Of a DNA stretch of 64,000 nt, positions 7,897-16,206 are shown in pieces. The stretch is from assembly GCF_002217655.1 (NCBI RefSeq), contig NZ_NEWK01000002.1:1365164-1429163 (forward strand), read 5' to 3'. The stretch comes from Geobacillus thermocatenulatus. GTDB taxonomy: Bacteria; Bacillota; Bacilli; Bacillales; Anoxybacillaceae. Position 1 is the first letter of the stretch, and each line of letters starts with the position of its first letter. The notes beneath the pieces are model-generated. The model saw nothing but the letters and a program-made list of their open reading frames with translations. It was not told the origin of the DNA and did not search any database. Position numbers and translations under genes: made by a program.

Positions 7897-8451
7897 ATGT
7901 TGAAAAAACGCGAGCTGCAAGACTGCCATGCGCTGTACGAGCTGATGGTGCATCCGGACGTCTTCCCTTTCGTGCGCCAAAAAGCCAGCTCGTACGAAGA
8001 GTTTTTATTCATGACAAAACAGCTCATCGAGGCGGAAGAACGCGGCGAATTGATTTCGCGCACGATTTTGGACGAATGGGGAAACCCCATCGGCACCATC
8101 AGCCTCTTTGATATCCAAGATGGCGCCGGCTTTTTAGGCACGTGGCTCGGCAAGCCGTATCACGGGCTCGGTTACAATCGGCGCGCCAAAGAAGCGTTTT
8201 TCCATGAGCTGTTTTATGAGCTGTCGATCGAAACCGTGTTTTTGCGCATTCGCAAAGTCAACGTCCGCTCGATCAAAGCGGCGGAAAAACTGCCGTACGT
8301 CACGCCGGCCAATGAAACGCGGCGGGCGTTGCTCGAGCAAATCGGCACGGATGTATACAATTTGTACGAAATTACAAAAGACAACTACACGCTCTATACC
8401 ATGCGCCATCCTTCCTTTGCCCACAATGAAGAACAGCGCAAAGAGGCATAA
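7897..8451 (+). CDS. GNAT family N-acetyltransferase (RimJ/RimL type)
   Basis: A GNAT protein of about 184-186 residues, expected to transfer acetyl from acetyl-CoA to an amine, possibly a protein N-terminus. The acetyl-CoA loop region is recognisable as GTWLGKPYHGLGYNRRAKEAF, followed by IETVFLRIRKVNVRSIKAAE. The ATG at 7897 follows GGAGGGATTGGCC; an earlier in-frame ATG at 7891 would overlap that ribosome binding site. Substrate unknown. The long structured region upstream may regulate it. A terminator follows at 8476. Confidence 0.75.
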   Translation: MLKKRELQDCHALYELMVHPDVFPFVRQKASSYEEFLFMTKQLIEAEERGELISRTILDEWGNPIGTISLFDIQDGAGFLGTWLGKPYHGLGYNRRAKEAFFHELFYELSIETVFLRIRKVNVRSIKAAEKLPYVTPANETRRALLEQIGTDVYNLYEITKDNYTLYTMRHPSFAHNEEQRKEA

Positions 8452-8475
8452 GCCGCGAGAGAGCGCATCTGATGC

Positions 8476-8510
8476 AAAAAGAGGCTGTCCAAAGGGACAT
8501 CCTCTTTTTT
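8476..8510 (+). terminator. Intrinsic terminator of the acetyltransferase gene
   Basis: AAAAAGAGG and CCTCTTTTTT arms with an inner TGTCC/GGGACA pairing, ending in a run of six T. Confidence 0.75.
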
Positions 8511-8513
8511 ACA

Positions 8514-8661
8514 GATTCGCGAACGCGAAAGCCCACGCTCTTTAGGCGTGGGATGAAAGTGAGCCGTTTTCTTCATATGGAAATGGCATCCTGTCATTGC
8601 TGCAAGGAGGAAGACGCGAACGACCCAAGAATCCCACGGCTTTAGCCGTGTGGAGTGTCAA
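8514..8661 (+). mobile_element. IS200/IS605-type non-autonomous relic with TnpB guide-RNA-like end
   Basis: About 148 bp bounded by two sub-terminal hairpins: CCCACGC/GCGTGGG at 8532-8552 and CCACGGC/GCCGTG at 8633-8653. The right end finishes GGAGTGTCAA. Such ends are typical of IS605-family elements in Geobacillus, where the right end is also the scaffold of the TnpB omega RNA. No transposase or tnpB remains, so it resembles a palindrome-associated MITE (PATE). The bases after 8661 occupy the guide position. Confidence 0.6.
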
Positions 8662-8730
8662 GCATAAAAACGGCTCGTTTTGTCCAAAATGGAACTAAAG
8701 GAATATGGATGCAAAGCGAGGGAACAAGCG

Positions 8731-8859
8731 ATGGCGGAAAAACGAAAACGCGAAAAAGCGAAGCATACGCTGACAAGCGCCCAAGAAGTAAGCTATGCCC
8801 GCGATTTTAAAATGGCGGACCAAGCGGGCGGCTATACGGCCAAAAAGGCGCGCCACTAG
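8731..8859 (+). CDS. yfhE: YfhE family small protein
   Basis: A 42-residue, very basic protein beginning MAEKRKREKAKHTLTSAQE and ending GGYTAKKARH. It matches the YfhE family, which is linked to yfhD and recX in Bacillaceae and probably sporulation-related; the function is unknown. The ATG at 8731 follows GCGAGGGAA. It lies just after the IS605-type relic, which separates it from the acetyltransferase. Confidence 0.7.
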   Translation: MAEKRKREKAKHTLTSAQEVSYARDFKMADQAGGYTAKKARH

Positions 8860-8908
8860 AAACGATTGCTATTTATACTCTGGCTCCCTCCATGCCATCC
8901 TAATGATT

Positions 8909-8922
8909 GAATCGTACGATTC
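8909..8922. repeat. Perfect 14-bp palindrome upstream of yfhD
   Basis: GAATCGTACGATTC reads the same on both strands and lies about 24 bp before the yfhD start. It could be an operator; no protein can be named. Confidence 0.3.
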
Positions 8923-8945
8923 ACACTTCTCTATAGGGGGCATGG

Positions 8946-9134
8946 ATGATGGGCCGTTCTCGCGGACAACGGACGCGCGACAAAAACAAGGCGACTTTGC
9001 CGCAAGTGCCGAAACAGCTGAAATCGGACGGCATCGATGTGGAATACTCCGCAGAATTTGCCGACCATGAAGACCTTGAAGCACAGGCACGCGCTGCGGC
9101 AGCCGGCATCCGCCGGCAAGAGCGCAAACAATAA
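8946..9134 (+). CDS. yfhD: YfhD family protein
   Basis: A 62-residue hydrophilic protein containing RDKNKATLPQVPKQLKSDG and an acidic stretch VEYSAEFADHEDLEAQARA. This matches YfhD, a small Bacillaceae protein of unknown function encoded near yfhE and recX. AGGGGG precedes it. Either the ATG at 8946 or the next one at 8949 (MGRSRG) may be the true start; the second matches homologues better. Confidence 0.8.
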   Translation: MMGRSRGQRTRDKNKATLPQVPKQLKSDGIDVEYSAEFADHEDLEAQARAAAAGIRRQERKQ

Positions 9135-9142
9135 CCGAACAT

Positions 9143-9170
9143 GGCGCCCGTTTTGATGGGCGCCTTTTTC
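9143..9170 (+). terminator. Intrinsic terminator of yfhD
   Basis: GGCGCCC and GGGCGCC arms with an eight-base loop, followed by TTTTTC. Confidence 0.8.
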
Positions 9171-9242
9171 CTGTGAACTGCTTCCACTTCGCTTTGCTGG
9201 AAGTTAAAGACTTTCTTTGTTCAACGCGTCTCCCAAGCCTCG

Positions 9243-10073
9243 CTACACCGTCGCCTCGCCCTCGAGCTCCAACACTTGGCTGTACTGTTTGTAAAACCGC
9301 CCCAACTCCCCTTTGTAATGGTCTTTCCACGGTTTTTCCTTGCCGCAATAATGGATAAAAACGGTGTTTTCCTCAATCCAAGCTAAATCATGTTTCGGGT
9401 TGGGCAAAAGCTGCAGAAAGTCATAATAGCGCGCGTCGTAGTTGTAACGGTAGCCGTCGACCGGTTTGATCTTGTCCCAATACAGCCCATTTACGACGTC
9501 TTGGTCAGGAAGAACAAGCTTGAACCGATTGTCGCGAATGAACTGGTAAATGTCCGCAAGCCGAACGTGTTCGCGCATCATCGCAATGTTCATCATCATC
9601 ACACCTGTGTTGAAATACCCTTTCGCGTTCGGCGTTTTTAACCGCAACTTGTTGAACAAGTTTGCCACCTTCGTCGAATGGGTATGCTCAGCCGCAATGA
9701 ACAAGTTCCCTTCAAAATCCATGTCATACAGCTCATCCATCGGGTTGATCGCCACAATATCTGGATCAAGGTACAAGACACGGTCGACGTCCGGCGGCAA
9801 AAACAAATGCGCCGCCAGCCGGTAATACATCTCCACCGTATAGTGGCGGAAAACAGGCGCATCATGAAACAGTTCTGGATCAACGTAAATCGGCACCAGC
9901 TCATGCCCCTGCCGGCGAACAAACTCGCCAAGGGACTGAATCTCTTCCTCGGCAATGCGCGAGTAAAGCAAGTAAAACGTAAACGGGCGCCGGTTGTTGC
10001 AAAACAGCGAATGCATCAAGACTCTCAGCGGCGGAAGATAATTGGCGTCTGTCGTCACTAACACATGGAACAT
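9243..10073 (-). CDS. Glycosyltransferase family 8 protein
   Basis: A 276-residue retaining GT8 (galactosyl/glucosyltransferase type) enzyme that would use a nucleotide sugar. N-terminal FHVLVTTDANYLPPLRVLMHS is the typical GT8 opening. The metal-binding DxD motif is in RVLYLDPDIVAI, KGYFNTGVMMMN is the conserved acceptor-side block, and an HYCGKEKPW block lies near the C-terminus. No signal peptide or membrane span is visible, so it should be cytoplasmic or peripheral. Substrate unknown; a role in cell-surface glycan synthesis is plausible. It stands alone, with no other glycan genes nearby. The roughly 200 bp upstream to 10272 hold nothing I can identify. Confidence 0.85.
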   Translation of the reverse strand: MFHVLVTTDANYLPPLRVLMHSLFCNNRRPFTFYLLYSRIAEEEIQSLGEFVRRQGHELVPIYVDPELFHDAPVFRHYTVEMYYRLAAHLFLPPDVDRVLYLDPDIVAINPMDELYDMDFEGNLFIAAEHTHSTKVANLFNKLRLKTPNAKGYFNTGVMMMNIAMMREHVRLADIYQFIRDNRFKLVLPDQDVVNGLYWDKIKPVDGYRYNYDARYYDFLQLLPNPKHDLAWIEENTVFIHYCGKEKPWKDHYKGELGRFYKQYSQVLELEGEATV

Positions 10074-10272
10074 GCACCATCACTTCCTTTTTTGCGTCAT
10101 CGATTCCCCTTTCTCTACAATTATATAGAAATTTAGGTGAATGTTGCGTCCTTTTCATGCTAAATTGTCCAACCGGACCATGATGTCTGGTCATTCCATT
10201 GAAAACGTTCTATGCCAGCACCCCGACAATGTGCCTTACTTCCCTTTTCGCTGACAATTTTTTGTTCGACTA

Positions 10273-10301
10273 TTTACAATTATCAAACAAAACACTATAA
10301 T
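10273..10301 (+). promoter_or_regulatory. Sigma-A promoter for the CoA-transferase operon
   Basis: TTTACA (10273-10278) and a perfect TATAAT (10296-10301) are spaced by 17 nt. Transcription should begin near 10308, giving a leader of about 240 nt. Confidence 0.7.
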
Positions 10302-10307
10302 AAACGT

Positions 10308-10520
10308 ATAAGCCGTCTCCTGCCAGCTTGGCCGCTTGTGCAGACCGGACGGCCCCTGCCATCTGTCCGATGGCCCCATTGCCTGACAGGCAGCGTTGTC
10401 ATCTTTTATGCATCGACCACCAAAAGAACTGTACGGCCTGACGGCATCTCCGCGCCGGAATGCCTTCTCAGTCCGTTCAAGCCGGTTCCTATCCTGCACT
10501 ATATAGGAACCGGCTTTTTG
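10308..10520 (+). promoter_or_regulatory. Structured leader ending in a terminator, before the CoA-transferase
   Basis: Successive helices are visible: GCCGTC/GACGGC closing about 10311-10353, CCATC/GATGG at 10359-10373, TGCCT/AGGCA at 10379-10391 and GGCAT/ATGCC near 10443-10463. A strong terminator follows at 10480-10520: AGCCGGTTCCTAT against ATAGGAACCGGCT, then TTTTT. The ribosome binding site of the next gene lies about 15 nt after the T-run. The layout is that of an attenuation-type RNA switch; the ligand is unknown. Confidence 0.5.
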
Positions 10521-10546
10521 CATGTGAAACGAAAGGAGGGGAATCG

Positions 10547-11713
10547 ATGCCAGGAGCACTTGATGGCGTACGTGTGCTCGACTTGTCACGCGTGTTGGCC
10601 GGCCCGTATGCAACGATGATTTTAGGCGATTTAGGGGCTGATGTCATCAAAATCGAGGCGCCGGGCGGATCAGATGACACCCGGTTTTGGGGGCCGCCGT
10701 TCCAAAACGGCATGAGCGCCTACTATACGGCCGTCAATCGCAACAAACGAAGCATGACCGTTAATTTGAAATCCAAGGAAGGACGGGAAACGATTCGCCG
10801 CCTCGCCAAAACGGCCGATGTCCTCATCCACAATTTCAAAACCGGAACGATGGAACAGTGGGAACTTGGCTATGAATCGTTGTCGCGCCTCAACCCGCGC
10901 CTCATTTACTGTTCCATCACCGGGTTTGGCGAAACGGGGCCGCTCGCTCCATTAGCCGGCTACGACTACATCATTCAGGCAATGAGCGGCTGGATGAGCA
11001 TCAATGGCACTGTGGATACTGGCCCGCTCAAAGTCGGCGTCGCCGTCACGGATGTGTTCACCGGCCTGTATGCCGCCATCGCGGTCGAAGCGGCGCTTTT
11101 GGCCCGCGAGAAAACGGGGCGCGGGCAAAAAATTGATCTCGCACTGTTTGACTGCGCCGTGAGTGCGCTTGTCAATGTCGCCGCCAATTATTTGTTATCC
11201 GGCGACGTCCCGAAGCCGCTCGGCAATGAACACCCGAACATCGTGCCGTACTCAACGTACATGGCAAGCGACGGTCCGATCGTCATCGCCGTCGGCAATG
11301 ACCGACAATTTCAAGCGCTTTGCTCTTTGTTGTCCGATCACTCGCTTGGAACCGATCCGCGCTTTCAAACCAATCCCGGCCGAGTCGCCCATCGCGAAGA
11401 GCTGAACCGGCGGCTGAACGAGGAAATCAAGCGGCGGACGCGAGCCGAGTGGCAGCGCCTTCTCGCCGAGAAAGGCATTCCATGCGGACCGGTGCAGACG
11501 CTCGATGAACTGTTCCGCCATCCGCAAACGGCGGCACGCGAGATGACAGTCACGGTGCACCATCCAGTCATCGGTCCGTTAACGCTTGTCGCCAGCCCGC
11601 TGAAACTGTCTGACACACCGGTTTCTTACCGGCTGCCGCCCCCGCTGGCCGGCGAGCATAACGACGAGGCTAGTTGGATGGCAAAACAGACAAACAGCCG
11701 AAAGCAGCGATAA
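10547..11713 (+). CDS. CaiB/BaiF family (type III) CoA-transferase
   Basis: A 388-residue cytoplasmic enzyme that moves CoA between carboxylic acids. The family N-terminus LDGVRVLDLSRVLAGPYATM is clear. The catalytic aspartate is expected in AGYDYIIQAMSG. The true start is the ATG at 10547 with AAAGGAGGGG upstream; an in-frame extension to 10460 crosses the terminator and is rejected. The next gene encodes a dehydrogenase with the residues of glutaryl-CoA dehydrogenase, so the transferase may activate glutarate or a similar dicarboxylate with succinyl-CoA. That is inference. Both genes probably share one transcript. Confidence 0.85.
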   Translation: MPGALDGVRVLDLSRVLAGPYATMILGDLGADVIKIEAPGGSDDTRFWGPPFQNGMSAYYTAVNRNKRSMTVNLKSKEGRETIRRLAKTADVLIHNFKTGTMEQWELGYESLSRLNPRLIYCSITGFGETGPLAPLAGYDYIIQAMSGWMSINGTVDTGPLKVGVAVTDVFTGLYAAIAVEAALLAREKTGRGQKIDLALFDCAVSALVNVAANYLLSGDVPKPLGNEHPNIVPYSTYMASDGPIVIAVGNDRQFQALCSLLSDHSLGTDPRFQTNPGRVAHREELNRRLNEEIKRRTRAEWQRLLAEKGIPCGPVQTLDELFRHPQTAAREMTVTVHHPVIGPLTLVASPLKLSDTPVSYRLPPPLAGEHNDEASWMAKQTNSRKQR

Positions 11714-11841
11714 TCCGTCGCCATGACCAAGGTAAAGGCAGCGTTTTTTGCAATGGCCGGCTGAACGCCTGTCAGTGCAAAAACAAACGCTGGCATCAAA
11801 AAAATCGCCTTTCACACAACGTCCATAGGGGGATGGAAACG

Positions 11842-13041
11842 ATGATGAACTTCGACTTTACACCCGAACAAGAAATGCTGCGGCAAACGGTGCGCAAATT
11901 CGTCGATAAAGAAATTATGCCTTATATCAAAGAATGGGATGAGCGGGGCGAATTTGACCGCAACATTTTCAAGCGGCTCGCTGAACTCAATTTAATGGGC
12001 GTCTGCATTCCCGAAACATATGGCGGCATGGGCATGGACTACAACTCGCTTGCCATCGTCTGCGAAGAGCTCGAACGCGGCGATACGGCGTTTCGCACCG
12101 CTGTCTCCGTTCACACCGGGCTGAACAGTTTGACGCTCCTTCAGTGGGGAACTGAAGAACAAAAGCAAAAATATCTCGTCCCACAAGCGCGCGGGGAAAA
12201 AATCGGTGCGTTCGGCCTGACCGAACCGAATGCCGGCTCAGACGTCGCTTCCATCCAGACGACAGCCGTCCGTGATGGAGATGACTACATTTTAAATGGA
12301 CAAAAAACATGGATTTCCCTCGCTGACATCGCCGACCATTTTCTCGTATTCGCCTACACAGACAAATCAAAAAAACACCGGGGCATTTCCGCCTTTATCA
12401 TCGAACGGACGATGCCTGGCTTTTCGTCGCGCCCGATTAAAGGGAAACTTGGCATCCGCTCTGGCAATACGGGCGAGCTGTTTTTTGACAACGTCCGCGT
12501 CCCGAAAGAAAACTTGCTCGGGGAAGAAGGCGAAGGATTCAAAATCGCCATGTCAGCGCTTGACAACGGCCGTTTCACCGTCGCCGCCGGCGCCGTCGGC
12601 CTCATTATGGCATGTCTTGAGGCGAGCGTGAAATACTGCCACGAACGAAAAACATTCGGCAAAGAAATCGGCCGCCATCAGCTCGTCCAGCAAATGATCG
12701 CCCGCATGGAAGCTGGTTTGCAAATCAGCCGTCTGCTCGTTTACAAAGTCGGCTTTCTCAAAAACGAAGGCCGGCGCTGCACGAGAGAAACATCGCTCGC
12801 CAAATGGATCGCCTGCGACTACGCGAACCAGGCGGCCGACGATGCCGTGCAAATCCATGGCGCCTACGGCTATTCGAACGAATACCCGGTCGAGCGCTAC
12901 TTGCGCAACTCGAAAGCACCGGTCATTTACGAAGGAACACGAGAAATTCATACGATCATGCAGGCCGAATATGTGCTCGGTTACCGCCAAGACAAACCGT
13001 TGCGCAAAACGCTGCCGGCATGGCGGCCGGCTGAAAATTGA
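11842..13041 (+). CDS. Acyl-CoA dehydrogenase, glutaryl-CoA dehydrogenase-like
   Basis: A 399-residue FAD enzyme of the acyl-CoA dehydrogenase family. It has the N-terminal helical domain, the flavin-binding FGLTEPNAGSDVASI segment, and the C-terminal catalytic glutamate in VIYEGTREIH. In the segment ELERGDTAFRTAVSVH the Glu, Arg and Ser fall at the spacing of human glutaryl-CoA dehydrogenase Glu87, Arg94 and Ser98, which bind the distal carboxylate. This argues for a dicarboxylyl-CoA substrate. The ATG at 11842 (9 nt after AGGGGG) is chosen; 11845 and 11833 are alternatives. It lies 128 bp after the CoA-transferase gene. Confidence 0.85.
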   Translation: MMNFDFTPEQEMLRQTVRKFVDKEIMPYIKEWDERGEFDRNIFKRLAELNLMGVCIPETYGGMGMDYNSLAIVCEELERGDTAFRTAVSVHTGLNSLTLLQWGTEEQKQKYLVPQARGEKIGAFGLTEPNAGSDVASIQTTAVRDGDDYILNGQKTWISLADIADHFLVFAYTDKSKKHRGISAFIIERTMPGFSSRPIKGKLGIRSGNTGELFFDNVRVPKENLLGEEGEGFKIAMSALDNGRFTVAAGAVGLIMACLEASVKYCHERKTFGKEIGRHQLVQQMIARMEAGLQISRLLVYKVGFLKNEGRRCTRETSLAKWIACDYANQAADDAVQIHGAYGYSNEYPVERYLRNSKAPVIYEGTREIHTIMQAEYVLGYRQDKPLRKTLPAWRPAEN

Positions 13042-13084
13042 ATCACCAACGAAATCATGGGCGGCCAAACCGCTGACCCGCACC

Positions 13085-13124
13085 AAAACGCCGCTGCCCC
13101 CATCAACCGATGAGGGGCAGCGGC
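13085..13124. terminator. Terminator between the dehydrogenase and DUF3870 genes
   Basis: GCCGCTGCCCC and GGGGCAGCGGC form an 11-bp stem between convergent genes; the T-run (GTTTTGG) is short and best on the minus strand. Confidence 0.55.
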
Positions 13125-13442
13125 TTATGGCTCTTTCTCCTCCATTTTGCAATATTGTTTGTACAAATCTTTTAGCGCCGCGCACAGAGCAGAATGGGCT
13201 TTCCCTAAATACCCTTCGTCAAGCTCGGCGAGCAGACCGTCGATGCCATCGCGCAGCGAATGGCCGCGAAGCAGGCGGGCCACGTAATCGCGCCCATGTT
13301 CAGTAGCCAGTGTGCACGATGCCTCCACGATCACCCCGTATTTTTTATCAATTTCCGCCGTGATCGTCAGCGTATCGTAAAGGCTTTTCGCCGCCATTCC
13401 AGCCGGCAGCCGCGCATGACCAGCGATAAACTGCGTTTTCAT
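13125..13442 (-). CDS. DUF3870 domain protein
   Basis: A 105-residue protein of the DUF3870 family. It opens MKTQFIAGHARLPAGMAAK and contains KYGVIVEASCTLATEHGRDYV. Function unknown. The ATG at 13442 follows AAAGAGGGAAA. It converges with the glutaryl-CoA-dehydrogenase-like gene and lies downstream of dabA, from which it is separated by the dabA terminator. Confidence 0.7.
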   Translation of the reverse strand: MKTQFIAGHARLPAGMAAKSLYDTLTITAEIDKKYGVIVEASCTLATEHGRDYVARLLRGHSLRDGIDGLLAELDEGYLGKAHSALCAALKDLYKQYCKMEEKEP

Positions 13443-13543
13443 CCGCTTTCCCTCTTTCCTCGTCTTTCTTGTTGCTGTTATACCAACTATTATCTTGTTT
13501 CGCGGCGTACATCCATTTTCCCTGCCTCGTTTGGCGGTCAGCG

Positions 13544-13580
13544 AAAAAAAGCCGCCCGCCAAACAAACTCGGCAAGCGGC
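13544..13580 (-). terminator. Intrinsic terminator after dabA
   Basis: On the minus strand GCCGCTTGCC pairs with GGCGGGCGGC and is followed by TTTTTTT. Confidence 0.7.
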
Positions 13581-13593
13581 AAATCGTTGCTTT

Positions 13594-16206
13594 TTAGCGC
13601 TGCTGCATTGACGCAAGACGGCCTGCCTCCCAGTTCACCCACGCCCCGCTGGCTGGGTCAATCGAGGCGAGACGGAGCCAGCCGTTTTGCACTTTGCGAC
13701 GAAACTCTTCATTTCTGTCGAGCAGCTGCTCGATATAATAGGACGGCGCTTCGATGATGACAAGCAACCGGAGCGGAGCATGAAACAGTTCGCGATCGGA
13801 CGCGGCGACCGACTGCCATGGCAAGCCGGCTAGCAAGTCGCTTCCGTTCCCTTGCATGACGCCGATGCTGCCGGTCACCGTCTGGGTCGTTTTATCGCCG
13901 CTTCCGTAATGATGCGGTGCCACTGTCGAAGCATAATATTGCAAATTGATCCACTGCCCAACCGTAGCCGGCCCAGCGATGATGCCGGCCAGCGCCTCAC
14001 CGGTCGGATCTTCGCGCCAATCGTAGCTGTGCAAAAACACCCGGCCGTTTAAGTCCTTTCCTTTTGTCAACTTGCGGCAGCCGATCAAGAACGCAGCGTT
14101 CCGGGCCAATCCCCATTCTGGACGGATCTCGCTCCAATCAACGGCGCGCCGTTGCGCCTCCGCCACCGGATCGCGCGGCGTCTGTCCGACATGAGGGAGC
14201 TTTGCCATCCGCTCAGCGTTCGCACGGCGGCTCGCTTCGCCAAGCGCCTGCTTCAGCTGTCGAAACGCCGCCTCAGCCGCTTCGGACAACGGCGGCACTT
14301 CCACCCAACGCAACTCGTCAACGGTCGTGATATGTTCAGCGGCGACGAACACGGTCTCATCCGGGATGACGATTCCCTCTCTCGCCAATCCATCCCGCAC
14401 GTGCGGCAAGTTGGCCAACGCGGCGAATACGCGGGCGTTGAACGCTCCAGCCGCGCCGCCGCACGCCCCGCAATCGAGCGCGGACGCATACGGGTTATTT
14501 GTCGTCTCGCTCTCATGGCCGCAGACGACGACAAGCGGGGCAAATGAAGACGTCAGGCCGATGTTCACGAGAAGCTGTTTTACGTATTGCACTTGCTCTT
14601 CTTTTGTCAACCCGATCGGCAGCCCAGTCGTTTCGTCATGCCCTTGGCAATCAAGCGACAGCGTCGTCTTCGGTTTTTGTTGCGCCGACATTTCTGCCTG
14701 ATGAATGACTTGCCCGGCCCAAGCCGGCGCCGCGCTGCGGGCGATCGTATGCAAACCGAGCCACGGGCCGCTCATTTCCGGAAGCAATAAGCCGGCCAAC
14801 ATATGCTGTTTGATCTTTTTAAACGTCTGGCCGACAAAGCGGAACAGATCGCGCCGCCGGCGGTACGGCGCCGCCATCTCGGGAGAAGCGGTTTCGTTGA
14901 TTTCATGCTGCGGCGCGACGATCGCCGGGCAAGACGGATGGGCATCATCGCCGTCAAGCACGCGCGTTTGGATCGGCAAGCCGAAAAAGCCAGCGCAACC
15001 GTACGTTTCAAACGGGCCGACCGCCTCTACATGACGGCGGAACGGCTCGGAGCGCACATCAATGCAAAACAATAGCTGCGCTGCCGCCTGCTCTTTTGGC
15101 TCCTCAGGTTGACGGGTGAGAACCGCTTCTTTCAGCTTTGCTTCATACGTATCTTCCCACGCCTCAAGCCAAAGATGACGGCGGCCAATCCGCCAGAACC
15201 GATCGGCGAACACCAGACGAGCTTGGCGGTCTTCGAACGACAGGCGCCGCCAGTCGTCCAGCGTCATGCCGCCCCAGTGGATCCAGGCGGCCAACAGCGG
15301 CCCAACCGCACGATCGTCTCCGTTTTCTTCCTCCTTCAGCGGCAGATGGGGCGCTGTGAACACCCACTCCAGCGACAAACGAACGGCCAAGTAGTTGATC
15401 AGCCCGCCGATTTCGTCACCTGCACGGCGCGATTGCCAGACCATCATCCCCGCCCAGCCGGGCAGAGCTAATAAATGCGCTTCTAAATAGGCCACGGCCT
15501 CCTCATCCTGCACCCCGAGCTGCTCAAGCGCCCGTTGCAGCGCCTCCTCTGGATGGTGAGGCCAATCGAAAAGCCGTTTCCGCTCCTCCTTGGACAAAGA
15601 TGGATCAAGAGGCGCCAAGCGACGCCAAGACCCGTAAAAGCCGTGTTCACGGTGCGGCAGCGCCCACACCGCCTCTCCCCGATCGTAAAACAGCTTGCAC
15701 CATTTGATCATTTGTTGATCCAACCGCTTTTCCAAACCAAGGCGCACGGAGCCCGTGCGGATGGAAACAGAGCGCAGCGGCATAGCGGCGGCCAACTCGA
15801 TCAGTTTCGGCATCTGAAGCGCTTCTTCGGGCACCGCATCGTTCCAAAGGAGGGCGCGGCATAGCCGTTCCGCTTCATGGCGCGGCGCAGGAAGCGGCTC
15901 GTCATCCAACCATCGTTGCAGACGCCGCTCGATGAAGGAAACGTCAATTTCCCCTTTGGATAGCGCCGCATGAAAAACGGCCATTGGCGGATACAAGTCA
16001 AGGCCATAAGCTTCTTGGAGGCGGTCAGCCGCGTCGACGAACGACTTGTCTTCCATCCCCATCCATGGATGGCGGGCAATGAACGCAGAAATCGGCCAAA
16101 GCGGAGCGATTACCTTCGCCGCTTCGCTGACCATGACAGCGAGCGGGCGGGCGCCTCCTTTTTTTGTTGACGACGACCGTTCGATTGATACAACGGTTCT
16201 ACTCAT
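13594..16206 (-). CDS. dabA: DabA, inorganic carbon transporter subunit (DUF2309)
   Basis: An 870-residue protein of the DUF2309/UPF0753 family. With DabB it forms an energy-coupled system that accumulates inorganic carbon; DabA is the carbonic-anhydrase-like zinc subunit at the inner face of the membrane. The expected zinc/active-site elements are present: Cys-x-Asp in LLFCIDVRSEPFRRH, and the His and Cys of VVVCGHES and DCGACGG. The start overlaps the last codons of dabB by 8 bp, with GGAGGGGATGG upstream, so the genes are translationally coupled. B. subtilis ybcC is the homologue. Confidence 0.92.
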   Translation of the reverse strand: MSRTVVSIERSSSTKKGGARPLAVMVSEAAKVIAPLWPISAFIARHPWMGMEDKSFVDAADRLQEAYGLDLYPPMAVFHAALSKGEIDVSFIERRLQRWLDDEPLPAPRHEAERLCRALLWNDAVPEEALQMPKLIELAAAMPLRSVSIRTGSVRLGLEKRLDQQMIKWCKLFYDRGEAVWALPHREHGFYGSWRRLAPLDPSLSKEERKRLFDWPHHPEEALQRALEQLGVQDEEAVAYLEAHLLALPGWAGMMVWQSRRAGDEIGGLINYLAVRLSLEWVFTAPHLPLKEEENGDDRAVGPLLAAWIHWGGMTLDDWRRLSFEDRQARLVFADRFWRIGRRHLWLEAWEDTYEAKLKEAVLTRQPEEPKEQAAAQLLFCIDVRSEPFRRHVEAVGPFETYGCAGFFGLPIQTRVLDGDDAHPSCPAIVAPQHEINETASPEMAAPYRRRRDLFRFVGQTFKKIKQHMLAGLLLPEMSGPWLGLHTIARSAAPAWAGQVIHQAEMSAQQKPKTTLSLDCQGHDETTGLPIGLTKEEQVQYVKQLLVNIGLTSSFAPLVVVCGHESETTNNPYASALDCGACGGAAGAFNARVFAALANLPHVRDGLAREGIVIPDETVFVAAEHITTVDELRWVEVPPLSEAAEAAFRQLKQALGEASRRANAERMAKLPHVGQTPRDPVAEAQRRAVDWSEIRPEWGLARNAAFLIGCRKLTKGKDLNGRVFLHSYDWREDPTGEALAGIIAGPATVGQWINLQYYASTVAPHHYGSGDKTTQTVTGSIGVMQGNGSDLLAGLPWQSVAASDRELFHAPLRLLVIIEAPSYYIEQLLDRNEEFRRKVQNGWLRLASIDPASGAWVNWEAGRLASMQQR

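Noticed and set aside
12553-13185. Minus-strand frame (210 codons) opposite the acyl-CoA dehydrogenase
   Set aside because: No recognisable protein features; the plus-strand enzyme accounts for the region.
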